From Amoebidium appalachense (taxonomy: Eukaryota > Ichthyosporea): a DNA stretch of 64,000 nt. Numbering within the stretch: position 1 is the first letter of the stretch; every line of letters begins with the position of its first letter. The notes under the pieces are model-generated. The model did not search any database. It was not told the origin of the DNA and worked only from the letters and a program-made list of their open reading frames with translations. The position numbers and the translations under genes were made by a program. This document shows positions 1-51,221 of this stretch, one piece after another. The stretch is taken from assembly GCA_963693365.1 (NCBI GenBank), contig CAVNZM010000003.1, forward strand, positions 5,828,001-5,892,000. Direction: 5' to 3'.

Positions 1-518
1 CCTTTGTCCAAAAGTCTCATCCTCCCTGGCCCCTGTGTGCAATTTTCGCTTATTGCCATGCTCTTGGCGGGTGACAGGCCGTGGACGGCCCACGCGGCGA
101 CTGGGCGGTTGCTCAGCCGGCCGCTTACTGCTCGCCATCCGTCCCTCCCCGCCGTCCGTGCGCTCCCCCGCCTCTTCCTTCACCACAACCGGTACCTCAT
201 CTCTCGCCTGGGCCCGTGCCTGCACGCTGCCTGCGTCCGAGCGAGTGCTCACCCCCGTTCGGGTAGTTGCGGAGGACATCCTTGATACGTTTGCAGAAGC
301 TTGAAGAGCCACTAAAGTAGTCTAGTCTACGAGTGTAGCCTCAATCCGCAACATCCTGGTACAATAAGCATGAGTAAACGCAGTTATGACGTCATTTTTG
401 GCAACTAAACCTCGGGTCTTCGACGGCCAGTTCCGGCTCAGTGCAGTGTGCAGCATTGAGTTCCCGACGATTAGGTTGCAACTTGGACGAACGTTCCCGC
501 GACCATTATGCAGCTGAA
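1..518. other. 5' flank of the RNA-ligase-like gene
   Basis: Non-repetitive, moderately GC-rich sequence upstream of the first proposed start codon at 519. Short overlapping frames run through 4-304 but have no recognisable protein pattern, and I do not call them genes. The one clear signal is a CRE-like palindrome at 387-394. A gene ending to the left of the window cannot be excluded. Confidence 0.5.
387..394. promoter_or_regulatory. CRE-like palindrome TGACGTCA upstream of the first gene
   Basis: A perfect TGACGTCA octamer lies 125 bp before the proposed ATG at 519. The octamer is the known binding site of CREB/ATF-type bZIP factors. A second copy is at 957-964 in intron 1. A promoter role is inferred from position only. 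Confidence 0.4.
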
Positions 519-16563
<16,045 letters not shown>

Positions 16564-16675
16564 CAGTATGCGTCCACGCATAACATATCGCCCCGACAAG
16601 GGTCGAGGTCGTTATGTTAAATTTTAATTAGTATCTAAAAATAGGCTCCCAGAGCCCGTCTCGATTATGTTACCC

Positions 16676-16712
<37 letters not shown>

Positions 16713-17294
16713 CCCCGCCCGCCCTCCCGCCCCGCCCAGGAGGCCACACTGGGCCTCTCCATCGGGCGGGGGAATCCGCAAACCGCTAAATGACATAAAT
16801 ATAGTAGTAAACAAATAATAAATTGATCAAAAACCCAAAACACCAACAAATACACCCCCCACACACACCCGGCCGGCCTGTTCTGACTGCCGGAACACAC
16901 ACAGACCCGGTGTGCCCTGTAAAACCCACCTTTTAGTCCACAAAAACATCGCCACAACATACGTACAACAACACATAATGTTAGGCAGCAACCCCCCACC
17001 ACCACCACCACCACACCCCATCATCCACCCATACCCACCGTAAATATTATACACAACACCTAGGCCTTCCCAATACTGTAGATCGACCAATGAGAGCCCT
17101 CGGTTAACGTTTATTGCTAGGTTTTGAATGGAGGGGAGGACTGGAGCCTCCTGCCGGCGTGGCTGGGGTAGTAGCCCTGGGCAAAGTGTGTACTTATAGT
17201 TAGGTTGTGAAGGATGGTTTAGCTTAGCTGAACTCATAGATAGCACCTTAACTAGTGTACTGTCGGTGCTGTGTGGTAGACGGTAGTTTCCCTA

Positions 17295-17314
17295 GAGGGC
17301 CTGAAAAGGCCCTC
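17295..17314. other. Perfect hairpin with GAAA loop
   Basis: An 8-bp stem GAGGGCCT/AGGCCCTC encloses GAAA and may extend through CCC/GGG across a bulge. An A-rich stretch follows at 17336. It lies inside the TIR element. A role as an RNA stem-loop or 3'-end signal is possible but untested. Confidence 0.35.
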
Positions 17315-17529
17315 CGGGAACAAAACGTGATAAAATAAAAAAAAATAAAAAAAAAATAATAATAAACTGATCAAATGAATGAATAAACAAAGAATGCTTA
17401 TACTAGTTCCTTTTTGAGATGGTGAAAAAAAAAAAAAAGGGAAATTCGGGAAAAAAAAAAACTTTGAAAAAAAAAAAAAAAAAAAAGAAGCTGAAAGCGT
17501 GAAAGCCTATGTGTGTGTGTGTGTGCCGT

Positions 17530-17619
<90 letters not shown>

Positions 17620-17766
17620 AAATCTAAATCAATACTTGAAAGTCTAGCATTTAGTACATCAAGTCCCCCCCCCCCCACCCCCCCCCTCCCCTCCTCCCCA
17701 ACCCGCTAAATAAGTAAATATAGAGGAAATCAATAAGTATTTGATTCAAATAATAATAAAAACATA

Positions 17767-17799
17767 CTAATTTTTTTCAAGGGGACCAAACCAAAAAAG

Positions 17800-17835
<36 letters not shown>

Positions 17836-18285
17836 CAACTCATACAAACAAGGACGTACTAGTCTTTCTGCTCCCTCACACCTTACTCTCACACCACGAA
17901 TTTGGCACCACACACCTACACGAGTAAGAGGCAACCCCTCCCCCTTCGCCTCATACAAATCCGTATTCAGGGTTTCATCAAGCTCCAAACCATTACCGTA
18001 ACTCACACGGAAAAGACTCAGCGATTCCGCGCGTGTGGGGGCTCTGCGGCTCTCTAAACTCTCCATGTGCGAGCGCAATTGTGCTTTTGCCGTTTCGGCT
18101 TGTGCAATTGCACGTGTGGTTGCGTTGTTGATTGTGTTGTTTGCGTTTACAAAACCCTCAGAAATGATTGCTTGGGCTTCTTGGGTAGTTTCCTGAAACT
18201 TGTCTGTGGCCTCATTTACTGTGTGCAGTGCACTATTCAACGCCCCAAGTGCAGCTGCCTGCACCTGGACTACTGGCTTGGTCAT
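17767..18285 (-). CDS. Small Ala/Thr/Glu-rich protein inside the TIR element
   Basis: The frame starts at an ATG at 18285. About the first 80 residues are rich in Ala, Gln, Glu, Thr and Asn in a helical, amphipathic pattern without Pro (for example EATDKFQETTQEAQAIISEG), as in coiled-coil or LEA/apolipophorin-like helices. The last 20 or so residues are Cys-Val repeat encoded by (CA)n on the plus strand, so the true coding part probably ends before it, perhaps at a GTACGT donor after residues GAERL. I do not recognise the family. It may be cargo of the TIR element or the first exon of a longer gene. Confidence 0.4.
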
Positions 18286-18715
18286 GATCGGTGGGTTTAA
18301 TATGCATTCAACCTGCCTATATGACTAGGATGTAAAAACTAGCTATACAAGACTGCTTCGAACTAGTTGGGGCCTTCGTATGTTTCTGCTCGTTTATCGA
18401 CATAGTCGGCCACATGAGTCCTTTGCATGCATACCATGCGATGTGCGGCCGCCGCCTATCATTGGCCCTGGCGAGCTTTGGGCGGTCGTTGAAATCACGG
18501 CGAACCACTGTTTTATCTGGGAAAGAGATCGAAATACTAAACATAGGGGGTCTAAACTGACCAGATAAACCCGATTACTCGTCCTACTATGTATAGGACC
18601 CCTTGGTGCGCTAACATAATCCCGAAAAATGACCGAGGTCAGTATGTTAAGATTTTTGAAAATCGGCGTCGACGTTATGTTGTGCGTGGAGTATGTTATG
18701 CGTGGACGCATACTG

Positions 18716-19648
18716 TAAATATAGATCTCGTGAATATCCATTGTAAATCATCGAAAGGGGGAGCAGCTTTCCATCATATCGACAGGATAAATCCATCTGG
18801 AGGCAGTTGATATTACCAGGACTAATTGGTGCTGGAACTTCTGATTTTGTTATATGTGTTAAACCTGTTGAAAAAAGATTAAACGTTTCAATACATAGCC
18901 ATATGATTCTGGGTCCATTTATTGTACTTCAGGTGTCAGTCAATCTGTAACCATCCAGATACCTCAGCTGCAGGCAGATAATCTTATAATTCCGAAGTAT
19001 GTGATTCCAAACATAGGATAACAATGTATATGGTTCCAAACATATAAAGGATTACAATGTATATGATTCCAAACATATAAAGGATTACAATAGGAAGTCT
19101 TGTCTTGACTTACACTACGTAAGGCAACTGTCGGGTGACATCATTCATTAATTACATTACAAAAATACCGGGATTTGGCTTAGCACAGGAGAGGTGCACC
19201 TGATCCGTCCACGGAACCATAAAAACACAGAACCATAAAAACACGGAACCAATAACGGACAATACAAAACGTGAAGGGATGTGTGCAGGAACAGGAACAT
19301 CACTCCTAGGTACGTGAACGGATGTGACCAGCCGTCCTACGAATCGTATTACGTCACTACTACTATACAAATCATAATACATAATTCTTTTCTCACCAGC
19401 CACTCTACAACATACAAGGCGGTGTGTGATTTTCCCTTAAAATTTTAATTACCAAGTTACCACATATAGTCAGAAACATAGTCAATCGATTGGTCGACTA
19501 AAGGTGGTGCTGCCCGTATATGGGGTCGAAGGGGTGGGGGGCCAGCGGGGGGGGGGGAGGGGGAGGAGAGGGGAGGAGGGGGGCTCTGGTGGGAATGTGG
19601 GCTGCGATCCTAGCAACCGCTGTGTAATAGAAACACTGTGCTCTCCTT
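18716..19648. other. Spacer between TIR element and kinase gene
   Basis: AT-rich unique sequence. It contains a 33-bp tandem repeat (18997-19091: one short and two full copies of a unit with ATGATTCCAAACATATAAAG) and a repeated GAACCATAAAAACAC near 19214-19243. A G-run lies at 19547-19580, close to the kinase stop codon. No gene is seen. Confidence 0.6.
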
Positions 19649-20039
19649 TCAGCTAAAAATAGCATCAAAATCCATAAAATAGTAATCTGCAGCATCCATT
19701 GTATCTGCATCTATTTCCTTTTTTGGGCGGTTACGAAAATCCCCTATGCTCAGCGCGCATTTCGACGAATCAAAATGTGCTGCGTCACCCACCGTGCGTA
19801 CGATTGGTTGAAAGGGTGGCTTCATCTTTCTCTGGCAGAGCGCAGCCCAGTCAAATCCTTGGAACCACCTGTGCGAGATCAGATCTTGCATTCCATTGTG
19901 ACCGGCGCCCAATCGTCTTTTGGGATCTAGGCATAGTAGAGATCTGATAAGACCTCTTGCCGGCTCAGAGACGTGGGCTGGGATCGAAAACTGACCGCTG
20001 AGAATGCTCTGTACCTGCCCGGGTTCGGGGAAGGGTGCC

Positions 20040-20099
<60 letters not shown>

Positions 20100-20245
20100 C
20101 GCGCACGCGTGTGTGTGTGTGTGTGATGGGGTCAGGGGAGGGGGAATGTTAGAACTCTGTAGACTGCGGCCGGGGGGAGGGGGGGGGGGGGGGGGTAGTA
20201 CTACATGTCGACGTGCGGGTTTGAATAACCATTGTCTTTTTTTGT

Positions 20246-20276
<31 letters not shown>

Positions 20277-21666
20277 CTGAGGGTTCGCTCTGCGTGGGAG
20301 AAACGGAAGTGATGAACACTAAGGGTCCGAAACGAAATGGGGAGTGTGCCGGGACAAAGATCGGCAGGAAAGAGAGCGGGCAGGAAAGGCGGACGCTGGG
20401 CGTGGGGGGAGGGGGGGAGGGAGGGAGGACGGGTAGTGGAGGAGGGGGCGGAGGGAGGGGGGGGGGGGGGGGGGGGGGTATATTGATATCTCACCTCTCC
20501 AGTAAGCATCTCAAACAGAAGCACACCGATCGCCCACAAATCCACCTCGAACCCATGTCCCTGTTGAAGGAGTAACTCGGGCGCAATGTAATCTGGTGTG
20601 CCGCAAAGAGTGTACGTGTGTTCGTGCCTATGTTTTAGCGGTTTGGAAAACCCAAAATCCACCAATCGCACGTAGCCGTCGGCATCCAATAGAATGTTCT
20701 CTGGCTTGATGTCGCGAAACAGCATGTGTGCTTGCTCGTGCATGTGACTGATGGAGAGGATCACCTGTGTGTGTTTGTGTGTGCGGGGGGAGGGGGGGGG
20801 GGGGGGGGGGATGTGTGTGCGTGTGTGTGTGTGTGTGTTGGGGGGAGGGGGGAGGAGGAGAGGGAGGGGGGGGGGGGGGGGGGAGGGGGGGGAGGGAGAG
20901 GGGGGGGGGGGGGGGGGGGGCGCGGTTAGAATCCGTTACAGAGTGTGTGCTTGGAGGTGGAGGCGGGGGGGGGGGGGGGGGGGGGGAGATAGTAAGGGTG
21001 GATTTGTACACGTGTACAAGTGTTTCGTGGGTATGAGCCGCGGGGGGAAGGGGCGGGGGGAGGGGGGTGGAGGGGTAGAGAGGGAGGACGTTAGTGGTGG
21101 GTCGGTGGCGTGTGTTTGTATGTGGACCGATGGGAGGGTGGTGAATGGTTGGAATCTCTGGATCTGGAGATAGAAGGAGAAGGAGGGGGGGGGGGAGGAG
21201 GAAGGGGGATATCCCTGTCCTGTCTTACCTGTGCAAGGTAAAACCGGGCGTCTTTCTCGCTCAGTGTTCCCACGTCATCCAACCGCGCAAACAACTCCCC
21301 GCCCGGCACATACTCCATCACAAAGTACAGGTTGCACATGTCCTGGAATGTTCCATACCCACGTGCCACGTGGGGACAGCACGTGTTTTTGAGGGTTGCC
21401 AGTGCCCACTTCTCCCAGGTCACGTGCTGGTGTTGCCGCCTTGCATAAGCGGTTCCCTTGGCAATGGCCTTGACAACGACGTTTTCATTGGTTGGGAGGT
21501 GACGGCAGAGGAAAACTTCGCCAAAGTTGCCGTGGCCGATCTGGTGTGTATGGGGGGGAGGGGGGGGGGGGGGGGGGGGGGGGGGAGGGGGGGGGGGGGA
21601 GGGGGGTTATGTGAGTATGTCTGGGTGTCTGTCTCTACCATTGCTCTCTCTCTCTCTCTCTCTTTC

Positions 21667-21722
<56 letters not shown>

Positions 21723-21797
21723 TCTTTCTTTCTTTCTTTTTTTTTGGGGGGGGGGAAGGGGGGAGGGGGGGGGGGGGGGGGGGGTTGATAGGGAAAT

Positions 21798-21856
<59 letters not shown>

Positions 21857-22839
21857 GTGCGCGCGCTTGTGTGTGTGTATGGGTATCCATGTGTGTGCAT
21901 GGCCGCATGAGTATGTATTTGTGGGGGTGTGGGTGGAGGCAAATATCCCATTAGTGTGCGGCAGCCTAAAACTTGTAGCATTCATGCCATTACAGGGGGG
22001 GGGGGGGGGGGGGGGGAGGGGGGGGGGGGGGGGGGGGGGCTCACCCTATTCAACACCAGGAAATCTGAAACCTGAAATGGGCCGGAGATCTCTGTCAATG
22101 GGGGCATAGTGATTGGCTCAGGTGGAATGCTGGAAACTGATTGGACGCGCTTGGCTGAACCAATAGAAAGCCGGGACATGAGGAAACCACCGCTCGTCGA
22201 TCGCGACGCAGAGTTTTTCGGTTTTTGTTCGTCTTTTTTCTGAAATGATCTTTCTGAGCTCCCGACGGTTCCCAAAAAACGGGAATAATGCATGGAATCT
22301 GTGATATGTACGGAGGGGGAAGAGGAGAATGCAAATGTGGTCGGGCGTGAGTCATGGGTTCCAGGGTGGCGGGCAATTTTGATTGGTGCATTTTGCTGAA
22401 TAGGGGCCGGACGCGTTGTTTGTTTATTCCCGTCTTTGACGGAATTGCACGGCGATTCTTGTATTTCCGGATCGTGCCGGTGGGACCTGCCATTTCCACG
22501 TTTTTTTCGGTTGAAAAACCGTAAATTCAAGCCGAGCGAAGCGGACCTGAAGATGCTTTTCCGTTTTTGTTTTCTTGCGGAGTGGCTCACGCTGTCGTTA
22601 ATCTCGTTTTGCCCCTCTGCACCCTTTTTCTTTGTGTGTTCAGATGTCCAACTCCAATTGAACAACCGGTTTTCTCTTTGTCTCACATTCTCGTTTCTTA
22701 CTTGTTTCACGGAGGTGTATTTATTATTTGGTGATATGCTTTCCCGGTTGCACAAATCGGCAGCGTATGATTTGCCCGATTGTGCGATGGTGCACTGCCC
22801 ACCGATTTCTTGCGCTTTGCCCATGGTTGGGACAGCCAT
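19649..22839 (-). CDS. AGC-family (PKA-like) Ser/Thr protein kinase
   Basis: Exons: 22839-22045, 21540-21229, 20764-20495 and 20014-19649 (TGA), all in phase 0, at least 580 aa. Kinase features in order: GHGNFG loop (267-272), VVVK lysine (about 289), alpha-C Glu in [14 protein letters not shown] catalytic loop (about 385), DFG (about 405), activation loop [12 protein letters not shown] whose Thr matches the PDK1 site of [28 protein letters not shown], and an AGC C-terminal tail ending FMDF, a hydrophobic motif as in PKA. The N-terminal 265 residues are basic and Ser-rich, without a recognisable domain. A short exon for the usual PPF...D segment is missing between 20495 and 20014. [16 protein letters not shown] stretch at 20204-20236 and an RPPF-coding stretch near 20385-20397 are candidates, but no splice combination joins them cleanly. 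The first ATG follows an in-frame stop. Confidence 0.9.
20041..20125 (+). repeat. (GT)n in kinase intron
   Basis: GT dinucleotides (CA in kinase sense), followed by GC alternation, just upstream of the final kinase exon. The splice acceptor itself (CCCGGGCAG in sense) lies between the repeat and the exon. Confidence 0.85.
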
Positions 22840-22862
22840 TTATGCTGGGCATAAATCACGTG
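22838..22862. promoter_or_regulatory. Palindrome over kinase start codon plus CACGTG box
   Basis: ATTTATGC-TGG-GCATAAAT (22838-22856) is a perfect 8-bp-arm palindrome overlapping the kinase ATG, directly followed by CACGTG (22857-22862), an E-box/G-box core bound by bHLH or bZIP factors in eukaryotes. It could be a protein site or a 5'-leader hairpin. Confidence 0.35.
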
Positions 22863-25420
<2,558 letters not shown>

Positions 25421-25501
25421 GCTCCCAATAGAAGTTTTAGCAACATAATGTTTCATATGAGCTCCCAATAAAAGCTTTAGCAACATAAGCGTTTCATATG
25501 A
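25421..25501 (+). repeat. 40-bp tandem duplication
   Basis: Two copies of a unit beginning GCTCCCAATA and ending GTTTCATATGA, at 25421-25460 and 25461-25501, with a few differences. It lies about 70 bp left of the foldback element. Confidence 0.7.
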
Positions 25502-25573
25502 AAATATAGGATGGTTATTTCTCTGCAAGGCATGGCTGGCCATGCACATGGTTGTCGATCGGGGCCGGAGGAC

Positions 25574-25855
25574 AGACACATATACCACCCCGCGATTCCG
25601 TGGTTTTTTTTGTAGCTCGGGATAAATTCATCCAGCTGTGTCCGACCAATGCGAGAAAACCTAAATTCGGCGGGGCTCATGCAGGAAAGGGCGGGCGGCC
25701 GGAGGACTTTCCGGGGCTAGGGTCGCCACCGTGCGCGAGGTGTAGGCCCAGCTTTGCGTTTGTTTGCTACCCGAAGGCTGGTGCTTAACATAGCTTTGGC
25801 CCTAGTTTGCGTGAGAAAAGCAGAAGGGAGCTCTGGGAAAGCCTGAGAGAGAGAC

Positions 25856-25902
<47 letters not shown>

Positions 25903-26637
25903 AGAGATAGAGAGAGAGAGATCTGGAACGAGGGAGATCTGTGAGCTCGATAGAGAGAGATCTCTAGAGATCAAAGAGGGTTGGAGAGAGAGACTCGATG
26001 GAGAGAGCCTGAGTGTGACACTGTGTATGTGTTTGTGGGTGAGTGTGTGTCAGGCTGGGAGAAGGATAGAGCGGAGGCAGAGAGAGGGGAGAGAGAGAGA
26101 GAGAGAGAGCCTCGGAGAGAGAGGTGCACAAGCACGTGTCACAGACTCCACAGTGACACTGTATGTCTGCACACCAGCCTGCATCATGGCCAAACCACTC
26201 CTTTAGGTAGCACACACAGCGCGCGTGGGCAGCTGCAGCCGGAGCCACGGAGGCAACATGTGTGCATATTATTTCACTGGCACCCACTCGCAGCTTGCAT
26301 GCATGATCATGAGGTATACCTGACTCACAGGCCAAAGGTGAAAGGGCACAGAAGAGAACTCCCTATGGCGCTCGTTTAGCTAAGGTTCAGTATGCATACA
26401 GCACGCATATGATGTGCATTCAGGGTAAACATAAAGCTTTTCGGTGGCAAACAAACGCAAAGCTGGGCCTACACCTCGCGCACGGTGGCGACCCTAGCCC
26501 CGAAAGTCCTCCGGCCGCCCGCCCTTTCCTGCATGAGCTCCACCGAATTTAGGTTATCTCGCATGGGTCGGACACAGCCGGATGAATTTATCCCGAGCTA
26601 CAAAAAAACCACGGAATCGGGGGGTGGTATATGTGTA
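25574..26637. mobile_element. Foldback element with 200-bp inverted arms
   Basis: 25574-25777 and 26440-26637 are near-identical in inverted orientation. Both contain ACATATACCACC at the outer end, TAGCTCGGGATAAATTCATC, and GGTGTAGGCCCAGCTTTGCG toward the inner end. The spacer of about 660 bp holds (GA)n and unique sequence without a transposase. No target duplication is evident. The arms give short similar frames on opposite strands, which I regard as non-coding. Confidence 0.7.
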
Positions 26638-26781
26638 CAGCGAACAGCTGACTGCAGACAGCAACACTAGCCCTTGCAACAAGCAGCAAAAGCATACCAT
26701 GATCTGATTTTCAGAACCCACGGAGCTCAACCAAAGTCTTGTTCCTTTATGTTCGTACGTTCGTATGTTCTCTCTCTCTCT

Positions 26782-26815
<34 letters not shown>

Positions 26816-27039
26816 CAAAGGCTTTGCTTTCCAAAACTCCTACACAAGTATAATAATAATCGGGCCGTGCAACGCCGCCCAACCATACACGCGCACATGC
26901 AATCCACTGTAATATTTGCGCCTCTTCTTGCGCACGCTGTGTTGACAATGTATTGATCAACCCTCATGAAGATATCTGCCTAGCGCCGTGGGTATATGTA
27001 TAATACTGCCCGTGTCCGTTGCCCATGCCCTGCACACAC

Positions 27040-27698
<659 letters not shown>

Positions 27699-27918
27699 TT
27701 GTACATTTGATGTACGGATGTATCTGTACAGCGAGCCGGGGGTTAGAACTTGAGAAAGAAGGCGGCATGAGGCTATTTGTTTGATTCCCCAGCCGCCGGG
27801 GTAATTCCCGTACGTACGCTTCCCACTCTCAAGGCCGGACTCGCCCCACCCGGGTATATGCATCCACCGTGAAGTCTTTTTTTTTTATCCCAATCAACGC
27901 TTCTATTCATGATCAAGA

Positions 27919-27921
<3 letters not shown>

Positions 27922-27976
<55 letters not shown>
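27922..27976. repeat. (AT)n microsatellite
   Basis: About 55 bp of alternating AT with one GT, self-complementary. It is the only long pure AT dinucleotide tract noticed in the window. Confidence 0.9.
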
Positions 27977-28004
27977 CACTAATGATTTATATTTATATAA
28001 TGAG

Positions 28005-28317
28005 ATGACATCGTGGAAATGTGGAACTAATCATTGCTCTCTCTCGCTCCCCCCCCCCTTCCCCCCCCCCCCCCCCCCCCCCTCCCCCTTCTCCAATCCT
28101 CCCCCCTCCCCCCCCCCTCTTCTCCTCCGGATCCACCCCCCCCCCCCCCCCCCCACCCTTTCTTTCTCTGAGAGAAATAGTGTCTTTATCTAGCTTGTTC
28201 CCAGCCTCTCTCTCTCTCTCTCTCTCTCTCAAACGAAATAGTGTCCTTATCTAGCTTGTTGCCAGCCTCTCTCTCTCGCTCTTCTCTCTCTCTCTCTCTC
28301 TCTCTAGATCTAGATCT

Positions 28318-28384
<67 letters not shown>

Positions 28385-28500
28385 TCTCTCTCTCTCCTCC
28401 CCCCCCCCTCCCCCTCTTCTGCCTCCTACTCCCCCCCCCCCCCCCCCCCCCCTGCCTGCCTCCCTCCCTCTCTCAGCTCTCTCTCTCTCTCTTTTTATCA
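28005..28500. repeat. CT and C satellite with duplicated unit
   Basis: C-runs, (CT)n, and two copies of a roughly 45-bp unit containing GAAATAGTGTC and ATCTAGCTTGTT (28170-28212 and 28230-28275), followed by AGATCTAGATCTAG and more CT/C tracts. Confidence 0.8.
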
Positions 28501-28648
28501 AATTAATCGGGGCACCAGTTAAGCCAATGATGAGCAAAGCATGGGCATATACATACAATGATTGCAACAGCCATAGATGTTGCAACGAGATAGTTGCTTA
28601 GATATATTCACCGGATATCCAACGAGAGATAATTTTTTAAAATTGCAG

Positions 28649-28812
28649 ATTTGAGATTATGTGTCACTGCCCTTCAGGCAATTGAAACATTTTCATACAC
28701 ACTGACTGTATCGATATCACAGGATTCATCTTACGCTGTTTATTTAAAATTCATTGGTTCAGCGTTGGAATGCTGTGTACTACACACGGCACACCTTGCG
28801 AAGCCTAATATG
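28649..28812 (+). CDS. Possible orphan coding exon
   Basis: A stretch of 54 codons is bounded by TTGCAG (acceptor, 28643-28648) and GTAAAT (donor, 28813). The translation has normal composition (for example IETFSYTLTVSISQ and FIGSALECC), unlike the low-complexity frames around it. It would begin in phase 1 and end in phase 0. No family is recognised and no partner exon is certain; a frame at 28887-28955 could be one. It may be part of an undetected plus-strand gene or chance. Confidence 0.28.
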
Positions 28813-28988
28813 GTAAATACTATTATGCTACCCCTGAGACACCACCATTCATTCATTCACACATACATTCCATAGATAGGCTATACATGTACTGTTTCGA
28901 GGTCTACCAAAGATTACTTAAGGACATTGATTCCAAACCAAAAACGTTCATTGGTCCATCCCCCCTCCCTCCCCCCCCCCCCCCCAAA

Positions 28989-29062
<74 letters not shown>

Positions 29063-29093
29063 GCGCACGCGCACGCGCACGCACACGCACACG

Positions 29094-29125
<32 letters not shown>

Positions 29126-29642
29126 AAAGAAAGAAAAGAAAATGGAGAAAGGAAAAAACCCGACAGCGGGATGCAAACCATCCCCTGAATGATTGTTTGG
29201 TCCACACATTCAAATGTAGTGGGTCCTATTGCAAACTCAAACCACCGAGCAAATCAAATAATTTTTACTAATATTATCAAATATCACTCAATCAAAATTT
29301 CATTCATACCGTGTGTGTCCTTTAGAGCTGCTATCCTGTAAGGCCGAAAGTGAGATATAATGGAATATACTTTCTAACGGTGCAGAAGGAAAAGGGAATG
29401 GCGAAAACAAAGAAAGAAAGACAACAAAAACCATATAGGAGAGAGGGAATGGGGGAAGAGAACACGACAACCACAAAATAAAAAATAAACAAATAAAATA
29501 AAATAAAATAAAGAATGGTTCGTCGAAAACCTGCTTAGGTGGATATGGTTGCTTGTAGCCAGATGTGTGTGTATCATGATAGTTCTTTGAGTGAGTGACA
29601 GGGTCATGTGGTTGGTTATCTGGGTATTGGGAGAGTTGTGTT

Positions 29643-29680
<38 letters not shown>

Positions 29681-29730
29681 CCTCTATTTTTCTTTGTGGA
29701 TGGGTGGGTGGGTGGGTGGGTGGTGGTGGT

Positions 29731-29777
<47 letters not shown>

Positions 29778-29868
29778 TGAGGCTAAGGTGGGGAGTAGAG
29801 GAGGGGAAAGGGGGGGTTCTGTCGGGGGTTCTACTAATATATCGAATAAATCTAGTGTCTAGGGTGCA
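28813..29868. other. Spacer before the AFG2B stop codon
   Basis: Contains (CA)n with GC interruptions (28989-29112), AT-rich unique sequence with AAAATAAAATA units (29478-29510), a C-run (29645-29678) and a GGGT/GT/G tract (29700-29776). No coding exon is evident. Confidence 0.6.

Positions 29869-51221
<21,353 letters not shown>

Larger units (their letters stand above)
16564..18715. mobile_element. 2.15-kb TIR element flanked by TA
   Basis: The 24 bp at 16564-16587 (beginning CAGTATGCGTCCACGCATAA) recur as an exact reverse complement at 18692-18715. The flanks read TA at 16562-16563 and 18716-18717, which fits a TA target duplication as made by Tc1/mariner-type elements. A subterminal segment of about 40 bp, itself an imperfect palindrome (taacata...tatgttaa), is present as a direct repeat at 16581-16620 and 18612-18650. 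No transposase is seen inside, so the element would be non-autonomous. It contains poly-C, (GT)n and one small minus-strand frame (17767-18285). Two adjacent inverted MITEs would be an alternative reading. Confidence 0.65.
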
